From a bacterium (GTDB lineage Bacteria; Pseudomonadota; Alphaproteobacteria; Rhizobiales; JAKIUO01): DNA of 50,194 nt. Both the position numbers and the translations under genes were made by a program. Positions within the stretch are counted from its first letter, which is position 1. Every line of letters begins with the position of its first letter. Below, one piece after another: positions 46,807 through 50,194 of this stretch. The stretch spans positions 1-50,194 of the forward strand of contig JAAETJ010000134.1 of the NCBI GenBank assembly GCA_024228495.1. Reading direction: 5' to 3'. The notes under the pieces are model-generated. The model did not search any database. It was not told the origin of the DNA and saw only the letters and a program-made list of their open reading frames with translations.

Positions 46807-46918
46807 ATGCTCTCCAACCAAACCGCACTTTCACATCACAAGCCCCCTTGATGGGATGACAACCTACCCACTACTTACACCCAATGATGGCACATTTTAA
46901 GGGGCTTTTTCAACTGAG

Positions 46919-47293
46919 TTAATGATCCGGCAGCTTTACCCGTATTTCTTCGCCACCCAACTCATGCACACTGTCATGCGCCCTGATCGTTACCGTAACG
47001 ATATCGGTGGGTATTTTCACGCCCGACAGCGAGCGCGTAAATGATTGCTCATTGACATGTGGATGAAAAAGCACACGCTTGCCAAGCTGTTTTCCAGAGG
47101 GGCCAACGATAATAAAAGCATCCGCATAATGCTTCCAACCGGTATCTGCATGCCGCAATGTCACCTCAAAACGATATGTATCAGCGCCTTGTTTGGTAAT
47201 TTTCACATCAACAATATCAGCTTCTCCCGCCCAAACGGTGGTAGATACGAACATTGAAATCAGAAACAGAATTGATGGTGCTAATTTGGACAT
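46919..47293 (-). CDS. Secreted protein of unknown function, alphaproteobacterial family
   Basis: 124 residues with a signal peptide (cleavage near VWA-GEA). The mature part is beta-rich, with HADTGWKHYADAF, VLFHPHVNEQSFTRS and TIRAHDSVHELGG. I recall similar annotated-hypothetical proteins widespread in alphaproteobacteria, with the same W-x-HYAD and H-P-HV-EQ-FTRS words. It is near a multicopper oxidase and cytochromes c, so a periplasmic redox link is possible. Confidence 0.7.
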   Translation of the reverse strand: MSKLAPSILFLISMFVSTTVWAGEADIVDVKITKQGADTYRFEVTLRHADTGWKHYADAFIIVGPSGKQLGKRVLFHPHVNEQSFTRSLSGVKIPTDIVTVTIRAHDSVHELGGEEIRVKLPDH

Positions 47294-47471
47294 GCGGTCC
47301 TTCCCTCCATATGACGTCCACTTCTTAATATAGGAGCCCTGCAGATTTTCTCAAGCTCGCCCGCCAAAAAGAAGTTCATCCCCGCAATTCTATAACAACC
47401 GGCGCGCGTTTTGACCTCAAACATCACAAGAACACGTCTGATAAATTCTCTTTTTCTCAGAATTTCCATAC

Positions 47472-47540
47472 CCCGTTTCAACTCCGAAACGCTACATCTG
47501 CTTACGGATGGAATATGTTGCGTTTCGGGTTTGAAACGGG
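47472..47540. repeat. 20-bp near-perfect inverted repeat, 29-bp loop
   Basis: CCCGTTTCAACTCCGAAACG (47472-47491) pairs with 47521-47540, 18 of 20 positions matching. The spacer contains a further small CATC/GATG stem. It lies beyond the 3' end of the multicopper oxidase remnant. 47294-47577 otherwise holds no gene. Confidence 0.75.
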
Positions 47541-47577
47541 AATTTAAATCAGTTTCGCAATTTTACGAACCCCTCGA

Positions 47578-47896
47578 TCAGACGACTTCAAACCAAGTAG
47601 ACATGCCGCCAACTTGATGTTCCAGCATATGACAATGGAGCATCCACTTACCAGGATTATCAGCCACAAAGGCGACTTTAACCGCCTAGCCGCGATTGAC
47701 CAGCACCGTATCACGCCAGTCGCGGCGCGTGTCTATGTTTTTTATCCCTCTTCTTGTCTGGCGCACCCGCGACACTTGTGCCATGAGGCGAGGCACCGCC
47801 AGCCAGCGCGCGAAGCGGCAGCGCGCAAGCTGTCATAGTCAGACCTAGCGAGCTAATAAATTTGCTGCGGGATAAATTAATGCGCGAGCGACCCAT
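47578..47896 (-). pseudogene. Multicopper oxidase with large internal deletion
   Basis: The ATG at 47896 (after AAAGGAT) opens a Tat-like signal (MGRSRINLSRSKFISSLG, LPLRALAGG) of the multicopper oxidase type and is lost about 47750. In another frame the C-terminus reads NIDTRRDWRDTVLVNRG, an in-frame TAG (47688-47686), then AVKVAFVADNPGKWMLHCHM and LEHQVGGM to the stop at 47578. HCHMLEH holds the T1 and trinuclear copper ligands. An intact enzyme has roughly 450 residues, so about 350 codons are missing. With a frameshift and a stop it is certainly a pseudogene. It follows two cytochrome c genes that it probably served. Confidence 0.85.
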
Positions 47897-47941
47897 ATCC
47901 AAATCCTTTCCATGCCTGAACATTTTATATTGCGAACCTAC

Positions 47942-48433
47942 TTACAGCCGGAATCGATCATGGCAGGTCTTGCAGCTCCTACGAATAACTAAAGCACCTT
48001 TTTTCAGGGCTTCGAGCTTTTCCATGTTTATTTTTTCTGGTAATTTAGCCCTGAATTCATCAATTGAGTGAATAAGGGAAATCGTCATTTTTTTAAACTC
48101 GGCCCCATTTTTCCAAATCGCTGGATCTGCTTCACTTGGTTTATGCGCGGTGCCTTTGGGAAACAGCTTGCTCATTTCGGCACCTGACTGAGCGCGGATA
48201 ATGTCCAGCGCCTTATGGATTTTTTTCGCGCTATAATGCTTTTTACTCTCCAGCATCTGCTCGATTACTTTTAGTTGGCTCTTCATGTCCTTCATTGCAT
48301 CCATGCGCTTTTTAACAACGCCGCTCGCCCCCTTATGGGCCTGAACACTAGTCACCAAAGGCGTAAATGCCAGTGTCGCAATAGCCAACAAGCCTATGAC
48401 AAACAGTCCTGTTACTGGGAATTTTTTTATCAA
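47942..48433 (-). CDS. Cytochrome c'/c-556 family protein
   Basis: 163 residues. A signal peptide ends near VQAHKG. The mature part is a four-helix bundle with the heme-binding CKTCHDRF at the C-terminus, the hallmark of class II cytochromes c. The helix-1 segment VKKRMDAMKDM offers a Met axial ligand as in c-556. It starts 40 bases downstream of the other cytochrome gene and precedes the oxidase remnant by about 45 bases, so it is probably an operon of exported electron carriers for the copper oxidase. Confidence 0.88.
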   Translation of the reverse strand: MIKKFPVTGLFVIGLLAIATLAFTPLVTSVQAHKGASGVVKKRMDAMKDMKSQLKVIEQMLESKKHYSAKKIHKALDIIRAQSGAEMSKLFPKGTAHKPSEADPAIWKNGAEFKKMTISLIHSIDEFRAKLPEKINMEKLEALKKGALVIRRSCKTCHDRFRL

Positions 48434-48473
48434 TGAGATATTTCTTCCCCTCGATTGATGGCTCGTTTCTCGC

Positions 48474-48938
48474 TCAACGCTGGTTCATTTTATCATGGCG
48501 CTGGCGGATTTCTACAGGCCATGTGCTTTTGATGTAAGACAAGACCGCAATGATCTCCTTGTCGCTTAGCTCGCTCGAAAATCCGCGCATGTCGGTTTCA
48601 TAATCTTCTCCCGCCAGGGCTTTGGTCCCCAGCTTGGTGATCTTGAATAATAATGCGTCACTGTGATGCCACGTATGACCGGTTTTATCATGAGGAGGTG
48701 CTGGCAGGCGCCCATTGGCAAGGCGGCGCTGCCAGTTGGGCTGACCTTCAAGCTTTGCCCCGTGACATGACGCACAATGCTTTTGATACAGTCCAGCTCC
48801 CGAAGCGACGATATCCGCATTATCTGATGCCAACGAAACCGCCAATACTTTGTTCGATATCACCAGCTGATAGAACCCTGCAGCGCACAAAACTATCAGA
48901 GCAGGAACCACTTTGGCGTATGAATGCCTCAATGTCAT
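48474..48938 (-). CDS. Class I cytochrome c, membrane-anchored or exported
   Basis: Start at ATG 48938 (MTLRHSYAK), about 154 residues, though the frame is open four codons further. An N-terminal hydrophobic segment (VVPALIVLCAAGFYQLVIS) lacks a clear cleavage site and could be an anchor. CASCHG near 62-67 binds heme and TDMRGF supplies the axial Met. The remainder is a single c-type fold ending KSTWPVEIRQRH. First gene of the cytochrome-oxidase run. Confidence 0.87.
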   Translation of the reverse strand: MTLRHSYAKVVPALIVLCAAGFYQLVISNKVLAVSLASDNADIVASGAGLYQKHCASCHGAKLEGQPNWQRRLANGRLPAPPHDKTGHTWHHSDALLFKITKLGTKALAGEDYETDMRGFSSELSDKEIIAVLSYIKSTWPVEIRQRHDKMNQR

Positions 48939-49242
48939 TTTCTCATCCAAATTCTAACTTGCCAAGTCGCTACGAGACACACGCGTGGAGTGGTATATCT
49001 CACCGCCTGGAACTCCTAACCGTTTTAGTTGGAGACCCTCATTATTTTATCCATCTTATGATCTCCCTCCCGCCCGACACCTGAGCCACCGCATCGCGCT
49101 TGAACTCTTCCATATAACGAACACCCTTAGCCATGATAATCTCATTGCTTCACTTTTACCAAGCAAGGTGTCTAGAAAACGTGGGGCATCTCATAGAAAG
49201 TAATGAACGAGAAACGCGGTATTCCAATTGAGATCCCCCAAA
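48939..49242. other. Region between cytochrome genes and the rRNA terminator
   Basis: No gene seen on either strand. It should contain the promoter of the cytochrome/oxidase operon on the minus strand, but I could not pick a clear one. Confidence 0.4.
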
Positions 49243-49289
49243 CGCAAAAAAAAGTCCTCCTACTGGTCTTGCGACCAATAGGAGGACTT
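49243..49289 (-). terminator. Rho-independent terminator of the rRNA operon
   Basis: On the minus strand a 17-bp stem (arms 49273-49289 and 49252-49268, one mismatch) with loop GCAA is followed by a T-run (complement of the A-run around 49246-49253). It lies about 50 bases after the 5S gene. Confidence 0.88.
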
Positions 49290-49340
49290 GGTATTTCGTT
49301 TCGTATATTATAGGGAACTCGCAAACTAAATATTTTGAAT

Positions 49341-49456
49341 GCCTGGCGATGACCTACTCTCCCACACCTTAAGATGCAGTACCATCGGCGCTGGAGCGTT
49401 TCACGGTCGAGTTCGGAATGGGATCGGGTGTAGGCGCTCCGCCATAATCACCAAGC
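49341..49456 (-). rRNA. rrf: 5S ribosomal RNA
   Basis: Minus-strand sequence of about 116 bases that starts near TTGGTGATTATGGCGGAG and ends GGTCATCGCCAGGC, with the terminal stem and the internal CCGATCCCATTCCGAACTC block of bacterial 5S. It lies about 105 bases after the 23S 3' end. Confidence 0.94.
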
Positions 49457-49561
49457 AATCAAAATATATCGCTTGTTTTGTTAGAAATCTGGTTTTTCTG
49501 TATCAACATTCGCTAATTTCAATACCTCACTCCTGCAAGTGAACATTGACTAATGAGAGCA

Positions 49562-50194
<633 letters not shown>

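Overview
The window looks like about 50 kb of chromosome from an alphaproteobacterium of the Rhizobiales/Hyphomicrobiales type, with G+C a little under 50% by eye. The evidence is gene order and gene style, not a database search. The sets glpX-hom-aminotransferase (next to recJ), rplM-rpsI close to argC, queA-ppi-ppi-coaD-gyrA, and ubiE-ubiB-mutM are arrangements familiar from that order. rpsI carries a long Ala/Pro/Glu-rich N-terminal extension, and the window ends in a 23S-5S rRNA tail whose sequence is alphaproteobacterial.

Layout. 1-5.2 kb: start of an unidentified gene, a tandem pair of paralogous 160-residue proteins of no recognised family, an RNA (uracil-5-)methyltransferase, one copy of a dispersed ~155-bp repeat, an XRE regulator with a damaged start, a DUF192 lipoprotein, a double cold-shock-domain protein and tRNA-Glu. 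5.4-16.2 kb: housekeeping genes, mostly on the minus strand (recJ, glpX, hom, a class I aminotransferase, argC, a PglD-like acyltransferase, rpsI, rplM), then a CoA-binding protein and a heme A synthase gene (ctaA) that has lost its 5' end. 16.2-26.4 kb: a cell-surface block with Wzz-like and Wza-like polysaccharide export proteins, a REC-EAL c-di-GMP phosphodiesterase, two TadG-like proteins and a large hybrid sensor kinase. 26.4-28.6 kb: a recombinase remnant, the second inverted copy of the dispersed repeat, and three small exported proteins. 28.6-39.2 kb: ubiB, ubiE, mutM, a MarR regulator, yciB, ftsY, mtaB, a TerC-family protein, a small Arg/Cys-rich exported protein and a Kef-type antiporter. 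39.2-50.2 kb: a haemagglutinin-like fragment with an 18-bp inverted repeat, queA, two cyclophilins, coaD, a LysE-family exporter, gyrA, two small proteins, a multicopper oxidase pseudogene downstream of two cytochrome c genes, and the end of an rRNA operon.

How it fits together. Most genes are core metabolism and information processing. The most distinctive functional block is the surface/signalling locus (16.2-26.4 kb). It joins polysaccharide export, Tad-like envelope proteins, c-di-GMP breakdown and a phosphorelay kinase, and both divergent promoter regions contain TTAACCAT words like those bound by CtrA. The second theme is gene decay. ctaA is truncated, a multicopper oxidase has an internal deletion, and there are remnants of a haemagglutinin-like protein, a recombinase and possibly an amidohydrolase. 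This points to ongoing gene loss, as in a host-associated or recently specialised lineage. No CRISPR array, intact transposase or defence island was seen.
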